Source of the DNA: Parvularculaceae bacterium
GTDB taxonomy: Bacteria; Pseudomonadota; Alphaproteobacteria; Caulobacterales; Parvularculaceae
Assembly (NCBI GenBank): GCA_013389125.1
Contig: JACADX010000262.1
Location: 1 to 9,687 of the forward strand
DNA length: 9,687 nucleotides
Direction: 5' to 3'
Shown: in pieces, positions 1 through 6,714 of the stretch
Numbering within the stretch: position 1 is the first letter of the stretch
Layout of the letters: each line of letters opens with the position of its first letter
Notes under the pieces: generated by a model
Told to the model about the DNA's origin: nothing
Database searches by the model: none
Seen by the model: the letters and a program-made list of their open reading frames with translations, nothing else
Position numbers and translations under genes: made by a program

Positions 1-3
1 CTG

Positions 4-729
4 TTACAGCATGCGCTCGACGGATTCGACGACCTCGTCGAACGGGCGGTGGATAATGGCGCCGTCAAGCGGTTCGCCGAGCGAGGTATTGATCGCCTCC
101 CAGGCGTCGATCGACCGGATGCGAAGCGGATCATTATGCGCGGTCGCGAGTTTCGACGCCTCGGTCGAGAATTTCACGATGTCCCTGCTTACGGGAAGAC
201 GCAGCCACCGCCACACCCGGCGATCAAGCTCGCCATTGACGTAAAGGCTCCAGCGCTCGTCGCGCTCGTCGTTCTCTATCGAGAAGAAAAGCGTCTTGAA
301 GTCGCCGGCGTCTGCGAAAACGAGGACGCCGTTCTCGTGCTCGAAATAGCGCGGCGCGCGAGCAAGACTCAAAAACGACAGCTCGCCGAAGCCGCACTTC
401 AAATCCGCGACGGCGCGCCGCTTTTCAATCGTGCGCGCCTCGAACTCGCTTACAAGACCCGGCCACGCCTGACGGCCGACGAGATAAAGGCCGCCAAGTC
501 CGACGATGAAGTAGCTGGCGGCGACCTGAACGAGATGCTGGAGTCCGCCCGCGTGGTAAACGATCGACATGACGAGCGGGGCTGTGAAGGCGAAAGCGGC
601 CGCAAGCGGACGCTTGAAGCCGATGAGGTCCTCGCGCGCAAAGTCCATGATATTGTCGACGAATTGCGCGGAGCGCTTCAGCCGCACTTCAACGGGCGCC
701 GGAATGGCGACGCGGTCAGTGTTCAACAT
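4..729 (-). CDS. Two-helix membrane protein of unknown function
   Basis: I do not recognise a family. The 241-residue product begins with a short charged N-terminus. Two hydrophobic helices follow at about residues 41-58 and 67-85, separated by a short His/Gly-containing turn. After them comes a soluble C-terminal part of about 155 residues, rich in Arg, Glu and aromatic residues; the stretch around 129-176 alternates like beta strands. The stop is TAA at 4-6. The frame could start further upstream at 816, but the ATG at 727-729 is preferred. It has AGGAG ten bases upstream, and the extra 29 residues would be Arg/Pro/Ser-rich with no visible ribosome site. The PilZ gene on the same strand ends 159 bases upstream, so co-transcription is possible but not shown. 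Confidence is high that this is a gene and low on its role. Confidence 0.8.
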   Translation of the reverse strand: MLNTDRVAIPAPVEVRLKRSAQFVDNIMDFAREDLIGFKRPLAAAFAFTAPLVMSIVYHAGGLQHLVQVAASYFIVGLGGLYLVGRQAWPGLVSEFEARTIEKRRAVADLKCGFGELSFLSLARAPRYFEHENGVLVFADAGDFKTLFFSIENDERDERWSLYVNGELDRRVWRWLRLPVSRDIVKFSTEASKLATAHNDPLRIRSIDAWEAINTSLGEPLDGAIIHRPFDEVVESVERML

Positions 730-739
730 GGAAAGACGA

Positions 740-744
740 CTCCT
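740..744 (-). promoter_or_regulatory. Ribosome binding site that sets the start at 729
   Basis: On the minus strand AGGAG lies ten bases before the ATG at 729. It supports the 241-residue start over the longer frame that begins at 816. Confidence 0.6.
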
Positions 745-888
745 GCGGAATGCCGATCGGACTTCGGGGCAGGATCGTCGAAACCCCTTGCCGGGCCGTT
801 TCATCGGCTTGGCCAATTAACGTCGAGTTTGCCTATAATGCTTCGAAATCGTGGCGCCCGTCGGCAGGCGGCTCCTGCGATGCGCCGA

Positions 889-1293
889 TCAGACGGCGTC
901 GTTCCAGCGAAGGATCGATACGCCGACCACGTTTTCATCCTGCCAGGCCTTGCGGACGATGCCGATGAAGCGAAGCGTCGGAATTGAAAGCGCAAATTCG
1001 TCCGGGAAGTCGGCGCCATCATGAAATGCGAGGCGAAGGCCAGAATAGCTCTGGTCGATGACGCGGCAGCTTGCCTCGTCGCCGATTTCGAACATCGCCG
1101 ACGCAATGCGATACGCCGGCTCGCGACGGCACTTGCGAGCGTCATCGCGCATGATTGCCGCGCCGTCCGCCCGGCGCGCTTTCTCGACCGCCTTCAACCT
1201 CTCGCCGAGGCGCATGCGGAGCGCCGCTTCAACCGCGGGATCAAGCGCTTCCTCCGCTCTCTTCCGCCCGAATTTGAACCCCAGGATCGCCAT
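889..1293 (-). CDS. Small PilZ-domain protein, possible c-di-GMP receptor
   Basis: The 134-residue product has a charged, helical N-terminus (about residues 1-50) followed by a PilZ-like domain (about 53-130). Both classic c-di-GMP motifs can be traced. An RxxxR appears as R53 to R57, inside an Arg-rich stretch that continues to R62. D-x-S-x-x-G appears as D80, S82 and G85, 23 residues later, which is a normal spacing. The end has the usual pattern of beta strands with a late VGV (residues 122-124). PilZ proteins bind cyclic di-GMP and adjust motility, adhesion or polysaccharide export; which of these applies here cannot be read from the sequence. The ATG at 1293 has AAGGG seven bases upstream. 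A CtrA-like box lies about 120 bases further upstream. The RxxxR is embedded among other arginines, so ligand binding is plausible rather than certain. Confidence 0.8.
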   Translation of the reverse strand: MAILGFKFGRKRAEEALDPAVEAALRMRLGERLKAVEKARRADGAAIMRDDARKCRREPAYRIASAMFEIGDEASCRVIDQSYSGLRLAFHDGADFPDEFALSIPTLRFIGIVRKAWQDENVVGVSILRWNDAV

Positions 1294-1409
1294 CGCCGCA
1301 CCCTTGCCGCCTCAAGCGCCAGCCTTCGCCGGCGCCACATCGCCTTTCAGGGGAAAAAGATGCAAGCAGCGCGCCAATGACGCGACGACGCCATGCGCTT
1401 CAATTCGGG

Positions 1410-1428
1410 ATGGTTAACGCCTCTTGAA
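1410..1428 (-). promoter_or_regulatory. Candidate CtrA box upstream of the PilZ gene
   Basis: On the minus strand this reads TTCA, seven bases, then TTAACCAT. That is seven of eight matches to the TTAA-N7-TTAA site of the alphaproteobacterial cell-cycle regulator CtrA, and the second half matches the extended half-site TTAACCAT exactly. It lies in the 144-base gap between the carbamoyltransferase stop (1438) and the PilZ start (1293), oriented toward the PilZ gene. No -10 or -35 pair could be fixed with confidence. The assignment assumes the host is an alphaproteobacterium carrying ctrA. Confidence 0.35.
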
Positions 1429-1437
1429 TGGCGGGGC

Positions 1438-3276
1438 TCAGTCGAGCTCAAAACGATCCTTGTAATCGATCTTCAGCGCCGGATTCTGATCCTCCTTCAA
1501 AAGCAGGCAATTTCCGACGACCAGCACGTCGATCTCGGTCCCCATCAGACAACGGAAAGCGTCCTCCGGCGTCATGACGATCGGTTCGCCGCGAACGTTG
1601 AAGCTCGTGTTTACGAGGACCGGACATCCGGTGCGTCGCTTGAAAGCGTCGATGAGCGCCCAATAGCGCGGGTTCGTTTCCTTGTGCACGGTCTGCACGC
1701 GCGCGGAATAGTCGACGTGCGTGACGGCGGGGATTTCGGAACGCGCGACATTGAGCTTGTCGATGCCGAACAGCGATTCTTCGCGTTCGCTCATCTTGCG
1801 GGTGCGTTCGCGTTTGACGCCGGCGACGAGCAACATGTACGGGCTGTCGCCGTCAAGGTCGAACCAGTCGGCGACATCCTCGCGAAGGACCGAGGGCGCG
1901 AAAGGCCTGAAGCTCTCGCGATACTTGACCTTGAGATTTAGGAGCTTCTGCATGGTCGGCGAGCGCGGATCGCCAAGGATCGAGCGGGCGCCGAGCGCGC
2001 GCGGACCGAACTCCATGCGGCCTTGCATCCAGCCGACGGCCTTTCCCTCTGCGAGCGCCGCCGCAGTCGAGTCGATGATCGCCGCATCATCGAGCGACTT
2101 GAACCGCGCGCCGGCCGCCGTGAGGCGCCTTTCGATATCCGCCTGTTCATAGGCCGGCCCAAGATAGGCGCCGCGCATACGATCTTGGCGTCCCCCGAGC
2201 GGCGCAAGCGGCTTTTCATGAAACTGGTGCCAGACGGCGAGCGCCGCGCCGAGGGCGCCGCCGGCGTCGCCGGCCGCCGGCTGAATCCAGATGCTGTCGA
2301 AAACGCCTTCCTTGAGCAGCTTGCCGTTGGCGACGCAATTGAGCGCGACGCCGCCCGCAAGGCAAAGACTCTTTTCGCCCGTCGTTCGCTTAGCTTCGCG
2401 CGCGAGGCCCATGACGGCGAGTTCCGTCACCTCCTGGATCGACGCGGCGATATCCATCTCGCGCTGCGTGAGGCGCTCTTCCGGCTTTCGCGGCGGTCCG
2501 CCGAAAAGCTTGTCAAACTCGCCTCCGGTCATCGTAAGACCGGTGCAATAGTCGAAGAATTTCTGGTCGAGCCGGAACGACCCGTCGTCCCGGAGATCGA
2601 TCAGATTGTCGAGGATCGCCCGCGCGTATTTCGGCTCGCCGTAGGGGGCAAGACCCATCAGCTTGTACTCGCCGGAATTCACCTTGAAGCCGGCGTAAAA
2701 GGTGAAGGCGGAATAAAGGAGCCCGATCGAGTGCGGAAAGTGAATCTCCCGCTCGATCTCGAGGCGATTGCCGAGCCCTTTGCCGATTGACGTCGTGCAC
2801 CATTCGCCGACCCCGTCCATGGTCAAGACCGCCGCGCGATCGAAGGGCGATGCGAAGTAAGCGCTCGCCGCATGCGACTGGTGATGTTCCGTGAAGAGCA
2901 GCGATCCGTTCCACGCATCGCCGCCCTTGAGCTTCTTCAGCGACTTCTTAAGACCCGACTTCTGGAAGAGTTTTTCCTTCATCCAGACCGGGATCGCCAT
3001 CTGGAACGAGCGAAATCCCTTCGGCGCGGTCGCAAGGTAGGTTTCGAGAAGTCGTTCGAACTTGATGAGCGGCTTTTCAAAAAACGCGACATGGTCGACG
3101 CCGTCAAGACCGCATCCCGCCTCGTCGAGGCAATAGGAAACGGCGCCGCGCGGAAAGCGCGGGTCATGCTTCACCCTTGAGAACCGCTCTTCTTGCGCAG
3201 CCGCGACGATTTCGCCGTCGACGACGATTGCTGCGGCGCTGTCATGGTAGAACGCCGAAATCCCCAAAATCCGCAT
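1438..3276 (-). CDS. O-carbamoyltransferase, NodU/CmcH/TobZ family
   Basis: The 612-residue product matches the full length of the family. These enzymes make a carbamoyl-adenylate from carbamoyl phosphate and ATP, then pass the carbamoyl group to a hydroxyl on a sugar, antibiotic or toxin. The N-terminal Kae1-like domain opens with MRILGISAFYHDSAAAI. It contains the metal-site motif EHHQSHAASAYF (H131, H135), MDGVGEW (D154) and AGDAGGALGAA (D337). The C-terminal domain carries MEFGPRALGARSILGDPR (421-438), the family signature, then FRPFAPSVL (456-464) and VLVNTSFNVRGEPIV (553-567). No expected motif is missing, so it should be active and cytosolic. It is the last gene of the four-gene operon, starting 13 bases after the stop of the DUF5989 gene. 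It has no clear ribosome site of its own, which suggests translational coupling. No sugar or toxin pathway gene nearby identifies the acceptor. TsaD-like proteins are a remote alternative, but the C-terminal signature argues against that. Confidence 0.94.
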   Translation of the reverse strand: MRILGISAFYHDSAAAIVVDGEIVAAAQEERFSRVKHDPRFPRGAVSYCLDEAGCGLDGVDHVAFFEKPLIKFERLLETYLATAPKGFRSFQMAIPVWMKEKLFQKSGLKKSLKKLKGGDAWNGSLLFTEHHQSHAASAYFASPFDRAAVLTMDGVGEWCTTSIGKGLGNRLEIEREIHFPHSIGLLYSAFTFYAGFKVNSGEYKLMGLAPYGEPKYARAILDNLIDLRDDGSFRLDQKFFDYCTGLTMTGGEFDKLFGGPPRKPEERLTQREMDIAASIQEVTELAVMGLAREAKRTTGEKSLCLAGGVALNCVANGKLLKEGVFDSIWIQPAAGDAGGALGAALAVWHQFHEKPLAPLGGRQDRMRGAYLGPAYEQADIERRLTAAGARFKSLDDAAIIDSTAAALAEGKAVGWMQGRMEFGPRALGARSILGDPRSPTMQKLLNLKVKYRESFRPFAPSVLREDVADWFDLDGDSPYMLLVAGVKRERTRKMSEREESLFGIDKLNVARSEIPAVTHVDYSARVQTVHKETNPRYWALIDAFKRRTGCPVLVNTSFNVRGEPIVMTPEDAFRCLMGTEIDVLVVGNCLLLKEDQNPALKIDYKDRFELD

Positions 3277-3289
3277 CGCGGTTGGCGCG

Positions 3290-3439
3290 CTAGAACAGCG
3301 AATAGATGAACGGCGCGATCGGCGAGCCTTGCGTCAGCAGGATGAGGCCGCCGAAAATCGTCAGCATCAGGAGCACTGGCAGAAGCCAGAACTTCTTTCG
3401 CGCCTTCATGAAATTCCAGAGTTCGACGATGAAGTCCAT
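3290..3439 (-). CDS. DUF5989-type 49-residue membrane protein, SxtK-like
   Basis: This short gene is easily missed by length cut-offs. Read codon by codon it gives 49 residues. An amphipathic start (MDFIVELWNFMKARKKF) leads into WLLPVLLMLTIFGGLILL, one transmembrane helix at about residues 18-36. The tail ends PFIYSLF. This pattern, Lys/Arg before WLLP and a PF-Y-LF end, is what I recall for the DUF5989 family of about 50 residues found next to carbamoyltransferase and SxtJ genes. SxtK, encoded beside sxtI and sxtJ in saxitoxin clusters, is a similarly sized protein in the same position. GGAGAG lies six bases before the ATG. It sits 22 bases after the SxtJ-family stop and 13 bases before the carbamoyltransferase start. 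The function is unknown; docking the cytosolic carbamoyltransferase to the membrane is a guess from position and charge. The family name is from memory. Confidence 0.85.
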   Translation of the reverse strand: MDFIVELWNFMKARKKFWLLPVLLMLTIFGGLILLTQGSPIAPFIYSLF

Positions 3440-3461
3440 GTTTCGCTCTCCAGCTCTTGAA

Positions 3462-3914
3462 TTAGAATTGATTGGGCATTGTCTTGGGGTCGGGTCCAGG
3501 AGGCTCGCGCACGATCCAATAGCTTTCGGACGGCGGCTTTTTCGCCCGCCGAAGAGGATCGTGACCGCGCAGCCGCATCAAGAGTCCGATCGGAACGAAG
3601 GTCAGCGCGTAAAGCAGCCCCATGACGATCGGCGTCATGACAAGCCCGAGCAGGAGCCCGAGCTTCATCCAGAGCTTGTTCGGGATCGCAAGGACGCCGG
3701 GCGCCGCGAGCGCAAGAACGACGAGCGGCGCGCCGAACGCGGCGAAAATCCGCGCGGGCCATCCGGAATGTCCGCCCGCGAAAAAGCTCAGTGCGGCGAT
3801 CGCCAGCATGACGCCGCCGACGATCAGGCCGAATGACCGGTTCGACGGCCCCTCGACCGCTTCGGCGGTCGGGCCTGCTTCGTGCGGCGCGAATTTCCTC
3901 CTTCCGCCGCTCAT
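3462..3914 (-). CDS. SxtJ-family integral membrane protein
   Basis: The 150-residue product has hydrophobic segments at about 28-45, 55-76 and 82-112, the last long enough for two short helices. A polar, Pro-rich C-terminal tail follows. Conserved-looking pieces include RSFGLIVGG (26-34), PNKLWMKLG (78-86), a loop with P108-I-G, LMRLRGHDPL (112-121), SYW (131-133) and the terminal MPNQF. These fit the SxtJ-family signature as I know it: PxGL-MR--G-DPL, then SYW, then a terminal QF. SxtJ is named from the saxitoxin cluster, where it neighbours the carbamoyltransferase gene sxtI; its biochemical role is not established. The ATG overlaps the stop of the preceding SGNH gene by four bases (ATGA), so the two are almost certainly translated together. 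AAGGA lies about nine bases upstream. The family call is firm; the function is open. Confidence 0.87.
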   Translation of the reverse strand: MSGGRRKFAPHEAGPTAEAVEGPSNRSFGLIVGGVMLAIAALSFFAGGHSGWPARIFAAFGAPLVVLALAAPGVLAIPNKLWMKLGLLLGLVMTPIVMGLLYALTFVPIGLLMRLRGHDPLRRAKKPPSESYWIVREPPGPDPKTMPNQF

Positions 3915-5299
3915 TCGGTCCCGTCCTTCGCCGCGGCGCGCTCGGCGATGAGGCGCGCGGCGAGCGCGGCGCCTTTTTCGCTGAAATGCCCGTCCGACGC
4001 ATAGAATGAACGCGGATCGCCCTGGCGTTTGAATTCGCTCGCCAAGTTGATGACGTCAACGCCTGCTCGACTCGCCGCGTCGGTCACATGGCGCTCATTG
4101 ACGCGGAATGCGAATTCATTTGGCAGCGCTCCGCGAAACCGCTCGGCGCGCGGAACGTAGAGCACGACGACATCGCCGCCCCACGATCCGGTCAATTCGC
4201 GCATTTTCTTCAGGACGGCTTCATATTGCGGAAGGGCCTTCGGCGTCGCCGGATAATGGAGGCCGAGCACGGCTGAGGTATGGGACATCGCGAAGAAGTT
4301 GCGCCACAAGCGCGCCTCATAGGTTTTTGTCGCAACGCCGTCGCCTCCCCAAAAGCCAGCGACCGCACGCCTCGCGGCGTCGATCTGTCCAGCGCTCGGC
4401 GACAATTCGCCGAAGTCCGCGCCCGGCGCCAACGCATTGCGAAGCCAGGGCGTTTCGATCTCGGTTTCGAGATTTTCGCTGTCGTTTCCGGCGTAATAGA
4501 GGATGGCGGTCAGTTTCGGACGAAAGGACGGCCCAAAGCGTCCGAGCGTTGCATATTCGATCAGGGGGCCGTTTCCGCGAAATCCCAGCGAAGCAGCGTT
4601 GCGTCCCGATTTGCGAAGCAGCGCGGCGACATCCTCGCCGGCTTTCTGGCACATGCCTTCGACAAAGGAATCGCCAAGCACCGCAATGTCGAGAATGCCC
4701 GCGTCATAGACAGCGTTCGGATTGTTGAACCCGTATTTGTCAGCCTTGTAAGTCACCAAGCCCCCGTCCGGCCTGACGCATAACAGCGCATTTTCATGAG
4801 GCACGCCGCCCAGAAACGCCGTCGCCAGCGAAACGTCGCCGCCGATCGCGCGATTCAGCCGGCGCAATGTGGCGCGCGGCGGCAGCGCGCGTTCAACGCC
4901 GAGCTCCGCGATGTGCGGGTTCTCCGGCGCATTGGGAATTGCCGCCGCACTGCGCGCCAATCGATAGGTGGCGAAGCCTTCGTACAGGAAAAGCGCGGTC
5001 ATGACGGCGCACGCGTTGACGCCGACGATCAGCGCGGTCGACCGGCCGGCGCGAAAAGCCGTCCACAAGAGCGCGCCGGCGATTGCGGTCGGCGCGAGAA
5101 TGTACCGGATGAATTGCGGGACCGCTCCGCCGAAATCGCTGAAATTCACGACGGCATAGGACGCGGCGACGCCGAAATACGCGGCCGGCAAGGCGCAAAG
5201 AACGGCGCCCAGCCCGAAACCGCTGCGTGAGGCTGACGGCGCGTCTGTCTTTTGTCCGCTCACCCGAAAAGTTCCCCGCCCTTTCCTTTCGATCACCAT
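3911..5299 (-). CDS. Membrane-anchored SGNH/GDSL-type hydrolase-like protein
   Basis: The 462-residue product has a short basic N-terminus and three predicted helices at about 29-50, 65-83 and 88-108. An SGNH-fold domain of about 260 residues follows. Block I is AVLGDSFVEG with nucleophile S211. Block II glycines lie in LGFRGNGP (238-245). Block III is YYAGND with N272. The terminal catalytic pair is SDGHFSEKG with D436 and H438. All SGNH catalytic residues are therefore present. Such enzymes remove or transfer O-acyl groups on lipids and glycans, and membrane-anchored ones often act on surface polysaccharide. With an odd number of helices and a basic N-terminus, the catalytic domain probably faces the periplasm, but this is inferred. 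It is the first gene of the operon, overlapping the SxtJ-family gene by four bases. The ATG at 5299 has GGCGGA ten bases upstream; a GTG one codon later is an alternative start. The substrate is unknown. Confidence 0.87.
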   Translation of the reverse strand: MVIERKGRGTFRVSGQKTDAPSASRSGFGLGAVLCALPAAYFGVAASYAVVNFSDFGGAVPQFIRYILAPTAIAGALLWTAFRAGRSTALIVGVNACAVMTALFLYEGFATYRLARSAAAIPNAPENPHIAELGVERALPPRATLRRLNRAIGGDVSLATAFLGGVPHENALLCVRPDGGLVTYKADKYGFNNPNAVYDAGILDIAVLGDSFVEGMCQKAGEDVAALLRKSGRNAASLGFRGNGPLIEYATLGRFGPSFRPKLTAILYYAGNDSENLETEIETPWLRNALAPGADFGELSPSAGQIDAARRAVAGFWGGDGVATKTYEARLWRNFFAMSHTSAVLGLHYPATPKALPQYEAVLKKMRELTGSWGGDVVVLYVPRAERFRGALPNEFAFRVNERHVTDAASRAGVDVINLASEFKRQGDPRSFYASDGHFSEKGAALAARLIAERAAAKDGTE

Positions 5300-5487
5300 A
5301 CCGGCGCATTCCGCCGATAAAAACCACGAATACCCTCGTTGACGAGCCGCGAATGCGAACGGCCGCGACCCAACGCCGGCGGCCGCGCTGTTGCGGGTGT
5401 CGCTGGTTGCGAATGCCCGCCAAAATGGATTTTACGGCGCGCAATAATCTGCTAAGGGGGCGCCAATTCGCCAAACTGGAGATCAGA
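5300..5487. other. Divergent intergenic region between the SGNH operon and ald
   Basis: These 188 bases must hold the promoters for the leftward SGNH/SxtJ/carbamoyltransferase operon and for rightward ald. The sequence is GC-rich, with AT-richer patches near 5318-5335 and 5421-5450. The latter holds TAATCT at 5445-5450, a possible -10 for ald, but no good -35 sits at the right distance. I saw no convincing operator, riboswitch or small ORF. Confidence 0.4.
5477..5481 (+). promoter_or_regulatory. Ribosome binding site that sets the ald start
   Basis: TGGAG lies six bases before the ATG at 5488. It fixes the start at the residue where alanine dehydrogenases normally begin (MRVGVPKEIK), rather than at the upstream in-frame ATG at 5227, which lies inside the divergent SGNH gene. 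Confidence 0.65.
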
Positions 5488-6600
5488 ATGCGCGTTGGGG
5501 TCCCGAAGGAAATCAAGAACAACGAATTTCGCGTCGGCATGACGCCCGGGGCTGTCCGCGAATACGTCGCCCATGGACACAAAGTCATGGTTCAGACGAA
5601 TGCCGGAATCGGCATCAAGGCGAGCGATGACGATTACAAGGCCGCAGGCGCGAAGATCGCGCCGGACGCCAAAACGATCTTCGCTGAAAACGAGATGATC
5701 GTGAAAGTGAAGGAGCCGCAGCCGGCGGAGTATGCGCAACTGCGCGAAGGGCAAATCCTTTACACTTATCTGCACCTCGCGCCCGACCCTGAACAAACCA
5801 AGGGGCTTCTGAAATCGGGCGTGACGGGCGTCGCCTATGAGACGGTCACGGACGATCACGGCGGATTGCCGCTGCTCGCGCCGATGAGCGAAGTTGCGGG
5901 CCGCCTTGCGATTCAGGCGGCGGCCTACGCTTTGACGGCGCCGGCGGGCGGACGCGGTCTCTTAATGGGCGGCGTCCCAGGCGTGCTGCCGGCGAAAGTG
6001 CTGGTCATCGGCGGCGGGGTCGTCGGAACCCACGCAGCGAAAATGGCGATCGGACTTGGCGCCGAAGTCACAATCCTTGACCGCAATCTCCGCCGCCTCG
6101 CCTACCTCGATGACATTTTCGGCGGACGCGTGAAGACCCGTTATTCGACTTACGAAGCGCTGGCGGAGGAAACGGACAGCGCGGACGTTGTTGTCGGCGC
6201 GGTCCTCATACCAGGCGCTTCCGCGCCAAAACTCGTGACCCGAGACATGCTGAAGGGCATGAAGCAGGGCGCGGTCTTGGTTGATGTCTCGATCGACCAG
6301 GGCGGATGCTTTGAGACCTCAAGACCGACCACGCATGCCGAGCCTACTTATGCGGTCGAAGGCGTCGTGCATTATTGTGTCGCCAACATGCCGGGCGCAG
6401 TTCCCCTGACGTCGTCTCACGCCCTCAACAATGCTACTCTTGCCTATGGACTCCAATTGGCTGACGAAGGTCTCGGCGCGCTGAGGAAAAACAAGCACTT
6501 ACGAAACGGACTTAATGTTCATCGGGGAATGGTCACGCACCGCGCCGTCGCCGAGGCGCTCAGCCTTCCGTTTAAGGATCCGATGGAGGCGCTCGGCTAG
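5488..6600 (+). CDS. ald: Alanine dehydrogenase
   Basis: The 370-residue enzyme reversibly oxidises L-alanine to pyruvate and ammonia with NAD+, linking amino acid and carbon/nitrogen metabolism in the cytosol. The N-terminus MRVGVPKEIKNNEFRVG is the family signature. The substrate and catalytic residues are all in place: R15, K75 (in VKVKEPQP), H96 (in YLHLAPDP) and D270 (in DVSIDQGGC). The nucleotide-binding domain has VLVIGGGVVGTHAA with glycines 175-180, and an acidic residue, D198, at the end of the second strand as expected for NAD. The length is typical of the family. The frame is open back to 5227, but those extra 87 codons overlap the divergent gene and have no counterpart in the family. 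It stands alone, with no adjacent Lrp/AldR-type regulator in the window. Transhydrogenase alpha subunit is a relative, but the active-site pattern and length point to Ald. Confidence 0.96.
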   Translation: MRVGVPKEIKNNEFRVGMTPGAVREYVAHGHKVMVQTNAGIGIKASDDDYKAAGAKIAPDAKTIFAENEMIVKVKEPQPAEYAQLREGQILYTYLHLAPDPEQTKGLLKSGVTGVAYETVTDDHGGLPLLAPMSEVAGRLAIQAAAYALTAPAGGRGLLMGGVPGVLPAKVLVIGGGVVGTHAAKMAIGLGAEVTILDRNLRRLAYLDDIFGGRVKTRYSTYEALAEETDSADVVVGAVLIPGASAPKLVTRDMLKGMKQGAVLVDVSIDQGGCFETSRPTTHAEPTYAVEGVVHYCVANMPGAVPLTSSHALNNATLAYGLQLADEGLGALRKNKHLRNGLNVHRGMVTHRAVAEALSLPFKDPMEALG

Positions 6601-6714
6601 GGTTCGAAACCATTCACGTTCGGTTGAAAAGAGCGGGTTTGCCGACCGTTTCATCGCAAAGGCCCTTGCCTTCGACGGCGCATAGGCTGAGGGTTTCTGT
6701 AGGGAGAAAATAGC

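Noticed and set aside
834..839. A perfect TATAAT on the plus strand
   Set aside because: No acceptable -35 lies 16-18 bases upstream and no plus-strand gene follows, so it is likely chance in the gap between two leftward genes.
862..888. A terminator after the PilZ gene
   Set aside because: The best hairpin (GCAGG with CCTGC, five-base loop) has no T-run on either strand.
49..987. A 312-codon open frame on the plus strand across the first two genes
   Set aside because: It is antisense to the two-helix membrane protein and the PilZ gene, spans both plus their gap, and gives an Arg/Ala/Asp-rich product with no motif. It is an expected shadow in GC-rich DNA.
1294..1437. A terminator for the carbamoyltransferase operon
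   Set aside because: Only a four-base stem (CGCC with GGCG) without a T-run was found after the stop at 1438. The TCTTTTTCCCC run further on has no stem before it.
2023..2790. A 255-codon open frame on the plus strand inside the carbamoyltransferase gene
   Set aside because: The opposite strand encodes a full carbamoyltransferase with all motifs, and this frame has no family features or ribosome site.
5227..5487. An 87-residue N-terminal extension of alanine dehydrogenase
   Set aside because: It overlaps the divergent SGNH gene, is Arg/Pro-rich, and is absent from the family. The ATG at 5488 has its own ribosome site and the normal first residues.
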